11,864 nucleotides of DNA from Promethearchaeota archaeon (GCA_016839845.1 JAEOTL010000362.1:1-11864); one strand, 5' to 3'. Numbered from the stretch's first letter, positions 1 through 7,020 are shown. Made by a program: numbers and translations. The notes: a model not told the origin generated them from the letters alone.

Positions 1-462
1 ATTAACATTCCACATCCTATGGCAGTCCTTGAGGTGATGAGGTCAAATGTGACGGATACACAACGAAAAAGATTTAGTTATTTCTCTACTTACGGAAAAG
101 AGGGCATGGAGTTGATAAATTTTGAAGCCTCACTTAAACGTATAGGTTTGCCGGCTGAAGAGACCGATCCGTATCGAAAGGCGCTCAATAGCGAAGAAAC
201 ACTTCGGGTTGTCTTTCACTGGTATCGGGCTTTGCGCTATTGGGCTAATCAACCTTTAAAACCAGTTGTTATGCCTACTCTATATATCTGGCCCCGAAAT
301 GGAGGCAATGTTTCCAAAGAGGCGGCTGAAGCAAATTCCAATTATGTTGAGGGACCATATCGATTCGAGATCCTCGAAGTTGCGCTTAATTGGGCCGTTC
401 AAATGGAGCCCGAAAAAATAGCCCGTCTTTTGCTTGAGCATCTGGCTGAGCATACTCAATAA
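1..462 (+). CDS. alpha/beta hydrolase, C-terminal part (cut by window start), probable pseudoenzyme
   Basis: The reading frame is open from base 1 (INIPHPMAV...), so the Met at 19 is probably internal and the nucleophile region lies outside the window. What remains matches the cap and C-terminal half of epoxide-hydrolase/haloalkane-dehalogenase-like hydrolases: a 'PHP' segment after beta-6, then VMPTLYIW, a GPYRFEILE strand, and a LLLEHL C-terminal helix. Two key positions differ from the family as I recall it. The acid that normally follows 'LYxWxxxD' is Gly (codon 301-303), and the catalytic His of 'xGHW' is Asn in ALNW (codon 388-390), with no length change between them. The protein may therefore be inactive or have another role. 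GC content and use of CGN Arg codons look higher than in the genes that follow, which hints at bacterial origin. The family call is fairly sure; loss of activity is inferred. Confidence 0.8.
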   Translation: MNIPHPMAVLEVMRSNVTDTQRKRFSYFSTYGKEGMELINFEASLKRIGLPAEETDPYRKALNSEETLRVVFHWYRALRYWANQPLKPVVMPTLYIWPRNGGNVSKEAAEANSNYVEGPYRFEILEVALNWAVQMEPEKIARLLLEHLAEHTQ

Positions 463-584
463 AAGAATATTAGCGATATCACCAAACAGGGGGAACCATA
501 GGAGTATATAACGTTAAATAGGTCGCTCGAAAGAACTTAAATTAAACTTGGGCTATAAATTCAAAGAAGCTTAATTTTTTTTAT

Positions 585-614
585 GGAATTTTCATTGAAA
601 TCAGACGCTGAATT
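585..614 (+). repeat. 30-nt dispersed repeat, copy a
   Basis: It matches 9243-9272 at 29 of 30 positions (GGAATTTTCATTGAAATC followed by A(G/A)ACGCTGAATT). The centre TTTCATTGAAA is nearly palindromic. The last part, AGACGCTGAAT, recurs at 3822-3832. It lies upstream of the gene at 730. Confidence 0.8.
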
Positions 615-649
615 TTTTGAGATAGAAGTTGTTTTCATATACAAAAATG

Positions 650-662
650 TAAAAGCTTAAAT
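650..662 (+). promoter_or_regulatory. possible TATA/BRE for the gene at 730
   Basis: TAAAAGCTTAAAT is an A/T box preceded by purines, which would put transcription start near 685 and give a leader of about 45 nt with room for the Shine-Dalgarno sequence. The match to an archaeal TATA box is only moderate. Confidence 0.3.
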
Positions 663-717
663 TCTTAACGATGACTATGTATTCTTGCTCTTAAAAAAGA
701 GATAAATAATTAAAAAT

Positions 718-724
718 AGGAGGG
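718..724 (+). promoter_or_regulatory. strong Shine-Dalgarno sequence (AGGAGGG)
   Basis: This is the only strong Shine-Dalgarno sequence in the window. It sits 5 nt before the TTG at 730 and 11 nt before the ATG at 736, so its spacing favours the TTG start, though ATG cannot be ruled out. Confidence 0.7.
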
Positions 725-729
725 AATGA

Positions 730-1056
730 TTGGAAATGCCTTATATTATTTCAATTACGACATACCCAAGTCATAAACAAAATGAAGTAGTCAAAAAATA
801 TCTCGAGTTAATCCCCAAATATCCTGGTGATGAATCTTTAGGGGAGGTAGTTGCCCAACCTGTTGCACTTACTAAGAACGGATTTAAAATAGTGTCAATC
901 TGGGAAGTAAAAGAAGGAAAATTTGATGAAGCATTTACGCGAGTAAATACTTACTTCTATGAATTTAAAGATATCGAAGGACATGAAGTCGCTATTAAAG
1001 TCTGGAATACTTTTCCAGAAGCAATTGCTATGGCTGGAATAGCTGTACCCGAATAA
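730..1056 (+). CDS. small conserved hypothetical protein, predicted dimeric alpha/beta-barrel fold
   Basis: The protein has 108 residues (106 if ATG 736 is the start). It is soluble, with no signal peptide, membrane segment or Cys motif. The strand-helix-strand-strand-helix-strand order fits a ferredoxin-like half barrel: YIISITTYP strand, helix NEVVKKYLELIPKYP, strands around VAQPVALT and FKIVSIWEV, helix KFDEAFTRVNTYFYEFKDI, final strand HEVAIKVWNT. I recall similar short proteins (Y.SL.EVV.PA...T..G....S..EVK.GKF.EA) in Lokiarchaeota and anaerobic bacteria, without assigned function. Barrels of this kind often act as dimers that bind small molecules or carry out oxygenase-like or isomerase chemistry, but no catalytic residue can be pointed to here. 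It has its own ribosome binding site and a T-rich terminator, so it is probably monocistronic. Confidence 0.8.
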   Translation: MEMPYIISITTYPSHKQNEVVKKYLELIPKYPGDESLGEVVAQPVALTKNGFKIVSIWEVKEGKFDEAFTRVNTYFYEFKDIEGHEVAIKVWNTFPEAIAMAGIAVPE

Positions 1057-1065
1057 TTAATTTCG

Positions 1066-1088
1066 TTTTATTATTTTTTTTTTATTTT
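1066..1088 (+). terminator. T-run terminator of the gene at 730
   Basis: A very T-rich tract with a run of ten T begins ten bases after the stop codon. Archaeal RNA polymerase stops at such oligo-T tracts without a hairpin. Confidence 0.6.
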
Positions 1089-1139
1089 GAGTTAAACCAT
1101 GATGGATTATACTTCAAGTTTGGATTGGTAAAAAAGGTC

Positions 1140-1215
1140 TGTGACATAACTCCACCTAGATCCTAATCTTACTCTTACCATTCCCTTAGACCCATAAACC
1201 CTTAAAACCTAGGCA
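1140..1215 (+). repeat. family-2 intergenic repeat, copy A
   Basis: Its left part reads GTGACATAACTCC-ACCTAG, like the other copies. Positions 1161-1184 match 1781-1804 of copy B at 22 of 24 bases (TCCTAATCT..CTCTTACCATTCC). The strand shown is pyrimidine-rich and nearly free of G. It ends just before the TATA box of the acetyltransferase gene. Confidence 0.65.
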
Positions 1216-1228
1216 CAAATTTTAAATA
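1214..1228 (+). promoter_or_regulatory. archaeal promoter (BRE/TATA) of the GNAT gene
   Basis: CACAAATTTTAAATA holds a purine-rich BRE-like part and TTTAAATA centred near 1225. The expected start, about 25 nt on, lies some ten bases before ATG 1263, so the leader is very short and has no Shine-Dalgarno sequence, as is common in archaea. Confidence 0.55.
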
Positions 1229-1262
1229 ATTAACTTCACTCTCCGTAAAATGTAGAATCTAA

Positions 1263-1664
1263 ATGAAAGAAATTAGAATTATTGAGCGGGACATGACGGA
1301 GACGGAATTTTCTCAAATGAATGCTGGATTTAAAGATTATGAGCTCTTGCATACCGGAGTAAATCAAACTTCTGATAGATTAGGGTATGTTTTAATGGAT
1401 GGTAGTAAATTTGTAGGGTGTTCCAGTGGTCTGGCTTATAAAAACGGAGAAAATTTTAACAACTGGTGTCAATTAACTGATTTATTCATCGAAAAAGAAT
1501 ATCGAAGGCAAGGTTGGGGAAAAGCAGTTCTCAAAAAATTAGAAGAAAAGCTGATTTCCCTCGGAATATATAACGTTTGGACGTGGACTGCGGGATATGA
1601 AGCTCCTGGTTTTATGCTAAGCAGGGCTACAATATATTCTGCAAATTGGAAAAATATTATCTAA
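1263..1664 (+). CDS. GNAT family N-acetyltransferase, C-terminus lost by frameshift
   Basis: This is an acyl-CoA-dependent N-acyltransferase of unknown acceptor. The 133-residue frame has the GNAT core: beta-4 WCQLTDLFIEKEYR, then the acetyl-CoA pyrophosphate-binding loop RRQGWG (about 81-86), helix KAVLKKLEEKLISLG, and beta-5 VWTWTAGYEAPGF (about 105-117). In the family, 'APGF' is followed by a Y-x-K-x-G-Y segment and a final strand pair. Here the frame instead runs into an unrelated 16-residue tail. The expected ending is present one base out of frame (see 1613-1714), so the intact protein would have about 150 residues. The cause is a missing T in the TTTT run at 1610-1613. It may be a real mutation, an assembly error or -1 slippage. 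The family call is sure. Confidence 0.85.
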   Translation: MKEIRIIERDMTETEFSQMNAGFKDYELLHTGVNQTSDRLGYVLMDGSKFVGCSSGLAYKNGENFNNWCQLTDLFIEKEYRRQGWGKAVLKKLEEKLISLGIYNVWTWTAGYEAPGFMLSRATIYSANWKNII

Positions 1665-1714
1665 CAGGGCATAGTCGAATTGGAATGCGAAAAAATTTAA
1701 AACCAACAGACTAA
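1613..1714 (+). pseudogene. frame-shifted C-terminal part of the GNAT acetyltransferase
   Basis: Read from TAT at 1613 in the -1 frame, the DNA encodes YAKQGYNIFCKLEKYY, then LTGHSRIGMRKNL and KPTD before TAA at 1712-1714. This is the usual GNAT ending (FYxKxGY, LExY.xGHSR, xRKxL), and it joins directly to ...APGF of the upstream frame. The good match across 33 residues shows that the break is recent, an artefact, or bypassed during translation. Confidence 0.85.
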
Positions 1715-1744
1715 TAAAATTGGTATTATAAAAATAAAAATAAA

Positions 1745-1820
1745 GAGCTACGCTCACGAACAAAACTCCCCCAACCTACTTCCTAATCTACCTCTTACCA
1801 TTCCATCCAATTCCTAAAAA
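1745..1820 (+). repeat. family-2 intergenic repeat, copy B
   Basis: It begins AGCTACGCTCACGAACAAAA, close to copies C and D, and continues CTCCCCCAACCTACTTCCTA, close to copy D. Its 1781-1804 segment matches copy A at 22 of 24 bases. It lies between the GNAT gene and the promoter of the acyl-CoA synthetase. Confidence 0.75.
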
Positions 1821-1832
1821 GAGATTTCTAAC

Positions 1833-1847
1833 TCAAAAAATATAAAT
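1833..1847 (+). promoter_or_regulatory. archaeal promoter (BRE/TATA) of the acyl-CoA synthetase gene
   Basis: CTCAAAAAATATAAA combines an A-rich BRE-like part with TATAAA. Transcription would start near 1870, giving a leader of about 70 nt. The only ribosome-site candidate is a weak AGAAAG directly before ATG 1940. Confidence 0.5.
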
Positions 1848-1939
1848 TGAGATCCATCTTATGATAGTAGTATTGAAAACCGACTTATTTTATTCAACAA
1901 GAAATCTAAATACAAAACTTATTCCACAAAAAGAAAGAT

Positions 1940-3775
1940 ATGGTTAAAATGGTAGAAGAACCAGATTTAAAGGACCAAGATCTGATACCTAAGGACGAAT
2001 TTATCAAAAGAAATATGGAATTTCTCAAGAAATTTGGACCTGAGCTTTTGGCTCTTAATAAAATAGCAAGTGAAAATAAAACTTCATGGGGAACAGTTGT
2101 AGAAATAAGTGCCGAAAAATATGCTGAAAATATTGCCATTAAATTTGAAGATATTACCCTAACCTATAAAGAATTTAATGAATGGGTAAACCGTTATGCT
2201 CATTTTTTTATCTCATTAGGTTTGAAGAAAGGGGATGTAGTAGAGTTGGTTATGGCCAATCGACCAGAGTATTTAATAATTGTCACTGCAATAGGTAAGA
2301 TTGGAGCAATAACATCATTAATTAACACTGATCTACGTGAATCAAGTTTAGTACATTGTTTAAACCTTACACCAGGTAAATTTATTATTGTTGGTGAAAA
2401 CTGCTTCAAAATATTTAACGACGTTAAATTGGAGCTTAATCTCTCGCAAGATCAAATGTTGTTTTTTTTACCTGATCAAGGTTTAATATCAACTCCAGAA
2501 GGTTTCATCGATCTGTCGAGTGAAGCTAAAAATTTTCCTATAGATAATCCCTCAACTACAGTCGATGTAGAAACATCTGATTCAATTACCTATATATTTA
2601 CATCAGGAACTACAGGTTTTCCTAAGGCTACTCTTTTTGCTCACGCTACTATGGTCGGCTGCTATAATCTATTAAGTAAAATATTAGATTATTCACCTGA
2701 AGATACTATGTATGTTTCACTTCCTCTTTTTCATTCAAATACTATAGGACCAGGGTGTGCTACAACTTTTGGAGGGGGAGCTGCCCTAGCTATTGGTCGT
2801 AAATTTAGTGCTAGTAAATTTTGGGATGAGATTCGCAAATATGATGCTACGGCTTTTAATTATATAGGAGAGATGTGTAGATACTTGATGAATCAACCTC
2901 CTAAACCTGACGATGCAGACAATCCTGTAAAAAAGGTACTTGGTTTAGGCCTTCGTCCCGAAATATGGATGGATTTTAAAAAACGATTTAACATTCCCAA
3001 AATAGTAGAATATTATTCAGCAACCGAAGCTGTAGGTTCTTTTTTTAATTATTTGAATTTTGATCGTACAGTGGGGTGTACTATGAGTTCATATGCTATT
3101 GTTAAATACAATCATGAAGAAGAAAAACCTGTTATAAATGACAAAGGTTTCATGGAAAGAGTCAGCCTAGGTGAGTCAGGTTTATTGTTATTTGAGCTTG
3201 AGGGAACGGCTGTATTTAGAGGGTATACAGATAAAAAGGCAACCGAATCAAAGATTTTTCACAATGTCTTTAAGGAGGGAGACGAATGGTTCAACACAGG
3301 GGATTTAATGAGAGATCTTGGAAATAATCATGCCCAGTTCGTTGATCGTCTTGGGGATACTTTTCGTTGGAAGGCTCACAATATATCAACTACAGAAGTT
3401 GAAACGATAATTAATAGCTTTGATCAAGTTTTACTCTCAACTGTTTATGGCGTCCAGATTCCTGGTACTGAGGGGCGAGCTGGAATGGCGGCAATTGTAC
3501 CAAGAACTTCAGTCGAGGATTTTAATTTAAAAGACCTAACTGATCTTTTAACCAAAAACTTACCCCATTATGGTATTCCGATCTTCCTCAGATTCAAACC
3601 AGAATTGAAAACAACGTCGACATTTAAGCTCAAAAAGGTGAAATTGAAAAAAGAAGGTTTTGATCCTGATAAAAATGATGATCAGATGTATATCCTACTA
3701 CCAAATGAATCAGAATTTACACCTTTAACACAGGAAATATATGAAAATATTCAAAGTCGAAGTTATAAATTCTAA
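1940..3775 (+). CDS. FATP/VLACS-type fatty acyl-CoA synthetase (AMP-forming)
   Basis: It activates a long- or very-long-chain fatty acid to acyl-CoA through an acyl-adenylate, probably at the inner face of the membrane. It has 611 residues, normal for the family. Visible ANL-superfamily motifs: phosphate loop YIFTSGTTGFPK (218-229), YYSATE (358-363), WFNTGD with adenosine-binding D455, and the FATP signature FVDRLGDTFRWKAHNISTTE (467-486), where ordinary acetyl-CoA or medium-chain synthetases have a different sequence. The adenylation Lys is K563 in TSTFK, followed by KVKLKKEGFDP as in SLC27/FadD6 proteins. The start could also be ATG 1949. It is a single gene between its own TATA box and a T-rich tail. 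Archaeal membrane lipids are isoprenoid, so a likely role is degradation or salvage of external fatty acids (inferred). Substrate length cannot be read from sequence. Confidence 0.92.
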   Translation: MVKMVEEPDLKDQDLIPKDEFIKRNMEFLKKFGPELLALNKIASENKTSWGTVVEISAEKYAENIAIKFEDITLTYKEFNEWVNRYAHFFISLGLKKGDVVELVMANRPEYLIIVTAIGKIGAITSLINTDLRESSLVHCLNLTPGKFIIVGENCFKIFNDVKLELNLSQDQMLFFLPDQGLISTPEGFIDLSSEAKNFPIDNPSTTVDVETSDSITYIFTSGTTGFPKATLFAHATMVGCYNLLSKILDYSPEDTMYVSLPLFHSNTIGPGCATTFGGGAALAIGRKFSASKFWDEIRKYDATAFNYIGEMCRYLMNQPPKPDDADNPVKKVLGLGLRPEIWMDFKKRFNIPKIVEYYSATEAVGSFFNYLNFDRTVGCTMSSYAIVKYNHEEEKPVINDKGFMERVSLGESGLLLFELEGTAVFRGYTDKKATESKIFHNVFKEGDEWFNTGDLMRDLGNNHAQFVDRLGDTFRWKAHNISTTEVETIINSFDQVLLSTVYGVQIPGTEGRAGMAAIVPRTSVEDFNLKDLTDLLTKNLPHYGIPIFLRFKPELKTTSTFKLKKVKLKKEGFDPDKNDDQMYILLPNESEFTPLTQEIYENIQSRSYKF

Positions 3776-3794
3776 TTCTTATTTCTTTTTATTT
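3776..3794 (+). terminator. T-rich terminator of the acyl-CoA synthetase gene
   Basis: ATTCTTATTTCTTTTTATTT follows the stop codon directly and fits archaeal oligo-T termination. Confidence 0.45.
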
Positions 3795-3843
3795 ATGGAT
3801 CCTAGGGTGCTTTCAAAAAAGAGACGCTGAATCATGGTACCTT

Positions 3844-3865
3844 AAATTTAAAAAAAAGAAAATCG
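3844..3865 (-). terminator. possible T-run terminator of the MFS gene
   Basis: On the minus strand this reads CGATTTTC followed by eight T and AAATTT, about 100 nt after the transporter stop codon and at the edge of repeat copy C. Other family-2 copies also border an A/T-rich tract here, so the repeat itself may supply the terminator. Confidence 0.35.
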
Positions 3866-3941
3866 ACGCTCACGAACATAACTCCTCTACATAATCTTAT
3901 CATTCCTTCCTACACTCTAACCCTCAGACACTAAATCTGAT
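3858..3941 (+). repeat. family-2 intergenic repeat, copy C
   Basis: Positions 3858-3890 match 5498-5530 of copy D at 30 of 33 bases (GAAAATCG.CGCTCACGAACA...). Its right end, TCAGACACTAAATCTGA, forms a perfect 5-bp stem with a 7-nt loop. It sits between two convergent genes. Confidence 0.8.
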
Positions 3942-3960
3942 GTATTGATAATGTGTAATC

Positions 3961-5358
3961 TTACAGTTCGTTAAATTTTAACTTTCTTAGAAAAACTAAG
4001 CTTATAGCAACAAATATACCTCTAACAGCAATTAAGATCAATATGATGACAGGATTTTCAGCATTTGATCCTGTTAAAATGAAACCAACAAGAAATGTCG
4101 AAATGGAATACCCCATAGAAAACATGAAGGTTGAAAACCCATAATATATTCCAGATATCTCAGATATAGATTTCTCAAGATTTTCAGAGTCCCTCTTTTC
4201 TGCTGCCTTATGAATTAATGAGGCATTGATTGGAATGGAAAATAAAGTGACTGAATAATTAGATCCGAGAATGGTGCCAAACACAATAATATATATTACT
4301 AAAGATGCGCCAGAAGAAATATTTGGAAGAAAATAGAATAAAACTAAAAAAGAAACCATCCCCCCAATAAAGCGGTTAATTATATATAGATTTAGAAGAC
4401 TCTGGTTGTCATTTTTCTTTTTTATAACCTGCCTCCAAAGTATATACCACCCTAACTTTCCAAAGATTGAAATTAATATATAGATAAAAAATTGAGATTG
4501 TCTGTAATTTAATACGTATGTTTGGAAGGAAAAAATTAGCATGCCCCAAAAACCCCCCATGCTCACAATAAAATCTGCGATAACAAGGAGCCTATATTTT
4601 TTATCTTTCGCTGGTAAAGCCATATGACCTATCACGCTTGTTAAAGAAATCTTTTTCTCTTCGAAATCTTGAGTGATTTCATGAAAGCGTTCATCAACAG
4701 AAAAATAGACTAAAAGAACAGTGACTAAACTAAATCCAGTAAATAATATGCCCATTATTGGAATATAGGTTAAAATCACTTTTCCTGAAGGATCCCACCA
4801 TTTGACATTTTGAGGATCATCTAACATGCTCTGTACTAACAAAGGAAGGAATAATGCGACAACAGAGGCAACTATTCTAAACATGCCTATAATTGAAGCA
4901 ATTTTTTCTCTATTTTTGAGAGTTTGAGATTGTTCTGGAAGCATAGAGTTGTATACGATCAATATAAGAGTAGCAAATACTGACCTAGTTATAGAGACTC
5001 CCCAAAAAAACAGAGCTGTAGGTAAAAACATGGAATTATTTTGAGGGCATTTCCAAGGAGGAAACCATAACATTATATTTGTTACTACCCACACGGGTAT
5101 TCCATAAAGCAAAAAGGGACGTCGTTTTCCTAATCGACCTGGTTTTTTGTTATCAGCCATGACACCAAATAATATCGCAAATATAGCTGAGATGAGAATA
5201 TTTAAAGATAAACCTATCGACACTACAAGTGAATCCAAATTTATAGTATACACATAATACTGAAATGAGAACAATTCTGAAAAGATATTTATCAGTGTCG
5301 TACCAAAACTTCCCAATGTATACCCTATTAGCCTCTTACCGTGTAGTTCGCGTGGCAT
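3961..5358 (-). CDS. MFS transporter, GPH (glycoside-pentoside-hexuronide:cation symporter) type
   Basis: This is a secondary transporter in the cell membrane, 465 residues long with about 12 hydrophobic segments. The N-terminal LHGKRLIGYTLGSFG and the loop after TM2, G65-x-x-A68-D69...R75-x-G77-x-R79-R80-P81-F, are the GPH/MFS signature of sugar:cation symporters such as MelB and XylP relatives. A central cytosolic loop (about residues 225-250, KKISLTSVIG) divides the two six-helix halves. Substrate is unknown: sugars are typical of the family, but archaeal members are poorly characterised. It converges with the acyl-CoA synthetase gene and is divergent from surface protein 1, so it has its own promoter. 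ATG 5358 follows GGGGAAAGTAA. A TATA-like box 28 nt upstream suggests an almost leaderless transcript. The family call is good; the substrate is not determined. Confidence 0.82.
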   Translation of the reverse strand: MPRELHGKRLIGYTLGSFGTTLINIFSELFSFQYYVYTINLDSLVVSIGLSLNILISAIFAILFGVMADNKKPGRLGKRRPFLLYGIPVWVVTNIMLWFPPWKCPQNNSMFLPTALFFWGVSITRSVFATLILIVYNSMLPEQSQTLKNREKIASIIGMFRIVASVVALFLPLLVQSMLDDPQNVKWWDPSGKVILTYIPIMGILFTGFSLVTVLLVYFSVDERFHEITQDFEEKKISLTSVIGHMALPAKDKKYRLLVIADFIVSMGGFWGMLIFSFQTYVLNYRQSQFFIYILISIFGKLGWYILWRQVIKKKNDNQSLLNLYIINRFIGGMVSFLVLFYFLPNISSGASLVIYIIVFGTILGSNYSVTLFSIPINASLIHKAAEKRDSENLEKSISEISGIYYGFSTFMFSMGYSISTFLVGFILTGSNAENPVIILILIAVRGIFVAISLVFLRKLKFNEL

Positions 5359-5379
5359 TTACTTTCCCCAAAAAATAAT

Positions 5380-5392
5380 TCATTTAAAGGAA
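5380..5392 (-). promoter_or_regulatory. TATA-like box of the MFS gene
   Basis: The minus strand reads CCTTTAAATGAA, centred about 28 nt before ATG 5358. At the usual distance, transcription would start at or just before the start codon. Confidence 0.4.
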
Positions 5393-5497
5393 CCCTAGAA
5401 TAGTTTGATAAAAAAGAAAGGATTGATTGCTAAATACTTTTCTTATAGTTTTATCCTTGACTTAAGTTGAAATGGGTAAAAATTAGTAAAATAATAA

Positions 5498-5590
5498 GAA
5501 AATCGTCGCTCACGAACATAACTCCCCCACCTACTTGTTAACCTTTACCATCTCATCCTACTTCTCAAACCCTCAGACTCTAAGCCTGAA
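5498..5590 (+). repeat. family-2 intergenic repeat, copy D
   Basis: This is the most complete copy: GAAAATCGTCGCTCACGAAC, then ATAACTCCCCCACCTACTTG, a TTACCATCTCATCCTACTTC segment, and the end CCTCAGACTCTAAGCCTGAA, in which TCAG and CTGA can pair. It differs from copy C at three positions in the first 33. Confidence 0.8.
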
Positions 5591-5602
5591 CCTCATACTC
5601 CT

Positions 5603-5663
5603 CTTTCGACATGCCACACACTCGTGCTATTGAGAGTGGCAGGCTAAATTGGTCGCCCGAAAG
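5603..5663. repeat. hairpin-forming element
   Basis: CTTTCG (5603-5608) pairs with CGAAAG (5658-5663). Inside, TGCCAC..CTC can pair with GAG.GTGGCA around the loop GTGCTATT. The right end, TAAATNGGTCGCYCGAAAG (5645-5663), recurs at 515-533, which makes this a dispersed element or structured RNA rather than a chance palindrome. No gene call is possible. Confidence 0.55.
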
Positions 5664-5751
5664 CTCCCAACGTACACCCCCACCTCACCAACCCCATCTT
5701 CTATGTGTATTTGTTTATTGATGATATCGATTATCCCCCCTTTTTTTTCTA

Positions 5752-5765
5752 TAAGAATTTATATC
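5752..5765 (+). promoter_or_regulatory. TATA box of surface protein 1 gene
   Basis: AAGAATTTATATC lies about 40 nt before ATG 5800, following a run of C and T. Expected transcription start is near 5786, giving a short leader without a Shine-Dalgarno sequence. Confidence 0.5.
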
Positions 5766-5799
5766 AAGACGGAACTAATATTTATTTGATTAGTTCAAA

Positions 5800-6894
5800 A
5801 TGAAATTAATTCAAAAATCAAGATTAATAAACCTACTTATAATCTTAGGAATATTCTCTCTCCTACCCATTTTTACCTTTAATTCTATTTTCACTTACAG
5901 AGAATGTAAATTTAATTATGATATAAAAATTTCAAAAATATTGGAGCCAATCTATATTTATATTGATGACCATAGTCTTACTAATAATTGGTCGATTGCT
6001 AAACAAGCGAGTATCTGTACGGGGAACGGAACTTATTCCGATCCATATGTTATTGAAGATTTGGTTATAGAGAGTCCCGTAAAACCTGGTGGTGGGGGAG
6101 AAAAGTGCATCCGGATAAAAAATTCTAATGTTTTTTTCATCATCAGAAATTGTACCATTATAAATGCAGGAAGTGGTATTAGTTTAGGCTCTGTAAATAA
6201 CAGTCTAATAGAGAATAATACTTTTCTAGTTTGTCAATACAGCCTTTCTTTAGGGGATTGTGAAAATAACACAGTAGCGAATAATCAAATCAGAAATAGT
6301 TTGTATGGAGGAATTGGTCTATTAAGTAGTTGCAATAACATTATTTCAGGGAATTTTATAAATAATAATGGTTTTGAAGGGATAGAACTGACATTTAGTG
6401 AAAATAATACTCTTGTGGGAAACACCATAAGGAATGGTAAGCGAGAGGGGATAAGTTTGGCATATAGCAGTTTTAACAATATTTCAGGAAACAGTGTAAT
6501 TAACAATAGCCATTCCGGGATTGGTTTACACAAAAGTCATAATACCAGCGTAACGGGAAATACTGCGAATTATAACACTTACTCTGGATTAGGATTATCA
6601 CATAGTAATAACACAAGCGTAATGGGAAACACCTTTAACTATAACTCTAGGGGGATTTTTTTAGTGTCCAGTCATTACAACATTGTTTCAGGGAATATTT
6701 TGATTAAGAATAATTTATGTATACTTTTAAGGGATAGTAGTGAAAATATATTTGAAGATAATGGAAAATGTTCCATAGTTACAGAAATACCGCTAATTCC
6801 CGGATTTAACCCGTTCATAATAATTGGTCTTTTATCAAGTGCTGCAATACTGATAAGGAAAAGGATAATTTCTGATGGTGAGTGGTTCAAATAA
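5800..6894 (+). CDS. Lokiarchaeal beta-helix surface protein with sorting-type tail (protein 1)
   Basis: It is a predicted secreted, membrane-anchored protein of 364 residues. Order of parts: basic N-terminus and signal segment (about 8-30); conserved cap domain NNWSIAKQA (62-70) and ICTGNGTYSDPYVIEDLVI (72-90); then, from about 105 to 325, right-handed beta-helix coils of about 23 residues (NNTxxGNTxxNNxxxGIxLxxSx) of the NosD/CASH type; a Cys-bounded end (CILL...DNGKC); and IPGF (333-336), a hydrophobic stretch and RKR (353-355). The tail resembles PGF-CTERM signals cut by archaeosortase, but no sortase is in view. Many N-x-S/T sites suggest heavy N-glycosylation. Such helices usually bind or cleave polysaccharide; no catalytic site is recognised. 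It is a paralogue of the protein at 9461. The similarity to NosD is one of fold only. Confidence 0.85.
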   Translation: MKLIQKSRLINLLIILGIFSLLPIFTFNSIFTYRECKFNYDIKISKILEPIYIYIDDHSLTNNWSIAKQASICTGNGTYSDPYVIEDLVIESPVKPGGGGEKCIRIKNSNVFFIIRNCTIINAGSGISLGSVNNSLIENNTFLVCQYSLSLGDCENNTVANNQIRNSLYGGIGLLSSCNNIISGNFINNNGFEGIELTFSENNTLVGNTIRNGKREGISLAYSSFNNISGNSVINNSHSGIGLHKSHNTSVTGNTANYNTYSGLGLSHSNNTSVMGNTFNYNSRGIFLVSSHYNIVSGNILIKNNLCILLRDSSENIFEDNGKCSIVTEIPLIPGFNPFIIIGLLSSAAILIRKRIISDGEWFK

Positions 6895-6976
6895 GTTTGA
6901 AACTAATTATAGGGATGATGATTATTTATTTAATACTGTCTACCAAAGAATTATCGATTACTTTGATTTCTAGAGT

Positions 6977-7020
6977 GGGATAGGCCCCCTCAGCACGATG
7001 TCAGCAGCCATCATCTCCCA
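6977..7020 (+). repeat. family-1 GC-rich repeat, copy 1
   Basis: The 44-nt core is GGGATAGGCCCCCTCAGCAC, then GATGTCAGCAGCCATC and ATCTCCCA. It is identical to copy 4 and differs from copy 2 by two bases. About 61% of the core is G or C, in an AT-rich region. GATG/CATC and the outer GGGA/TCCC can pair. Confidence 0.9.

Larger units (their letters stand above)
463..729. other. intergenic stretch with repeat fragments
   Basis: No gene is seen here. The stretch holds a 19-nt segment (515-533) shared with the hairpin element at 5645-5663, a run of eight T at 575-582 that could end the hydrolase transcript, and one copy of a 30-nt repeat (585-614). Confidence 0.6.
5359..5799. other. 441-nt divergent intergenic region
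   Basis: No gene is seen here. It holds the MFS promoter, family-2 copy D, a hairpin element (5603-5663), a C-rich tract at 5664-5702 that may be a worn second family-2 piece (CACCCCCACCTCACCAACCC), a pyrimidine run at 5735-5749, and the promoter of surface protein 1. Confidence 0.6.

Noticed and set aside
1906..2409. Minus-strand frames of 77 and 69 codons within the acyl-CoA synthetase
   Set aside because: They are antisense to conserved ANL-family coding sequence and are composition artefacts.
1..3775. An operon of the four plus-strand genes
   Set aside because: Gaps are 165 to 267 nt long and contain T-run terminators, repeats and separate TATA boxes.
5603..5700. tRNA-like gene in the GC-rich part of the divergent gap
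   Set aside because: No acceptor stem with anticodon and T arms (GGTTCRA) can be laid out; only one long hairpin is seen.
6977..7020. C/D-box guide RNA on the minus strand of family-1 repeats (ATGATGG ... CTGA ... CTGA)
   Set aside because: The boxes are too close together for guide segments, the C box has a mismatch, and no C'/D' layout or terminal stem is present.
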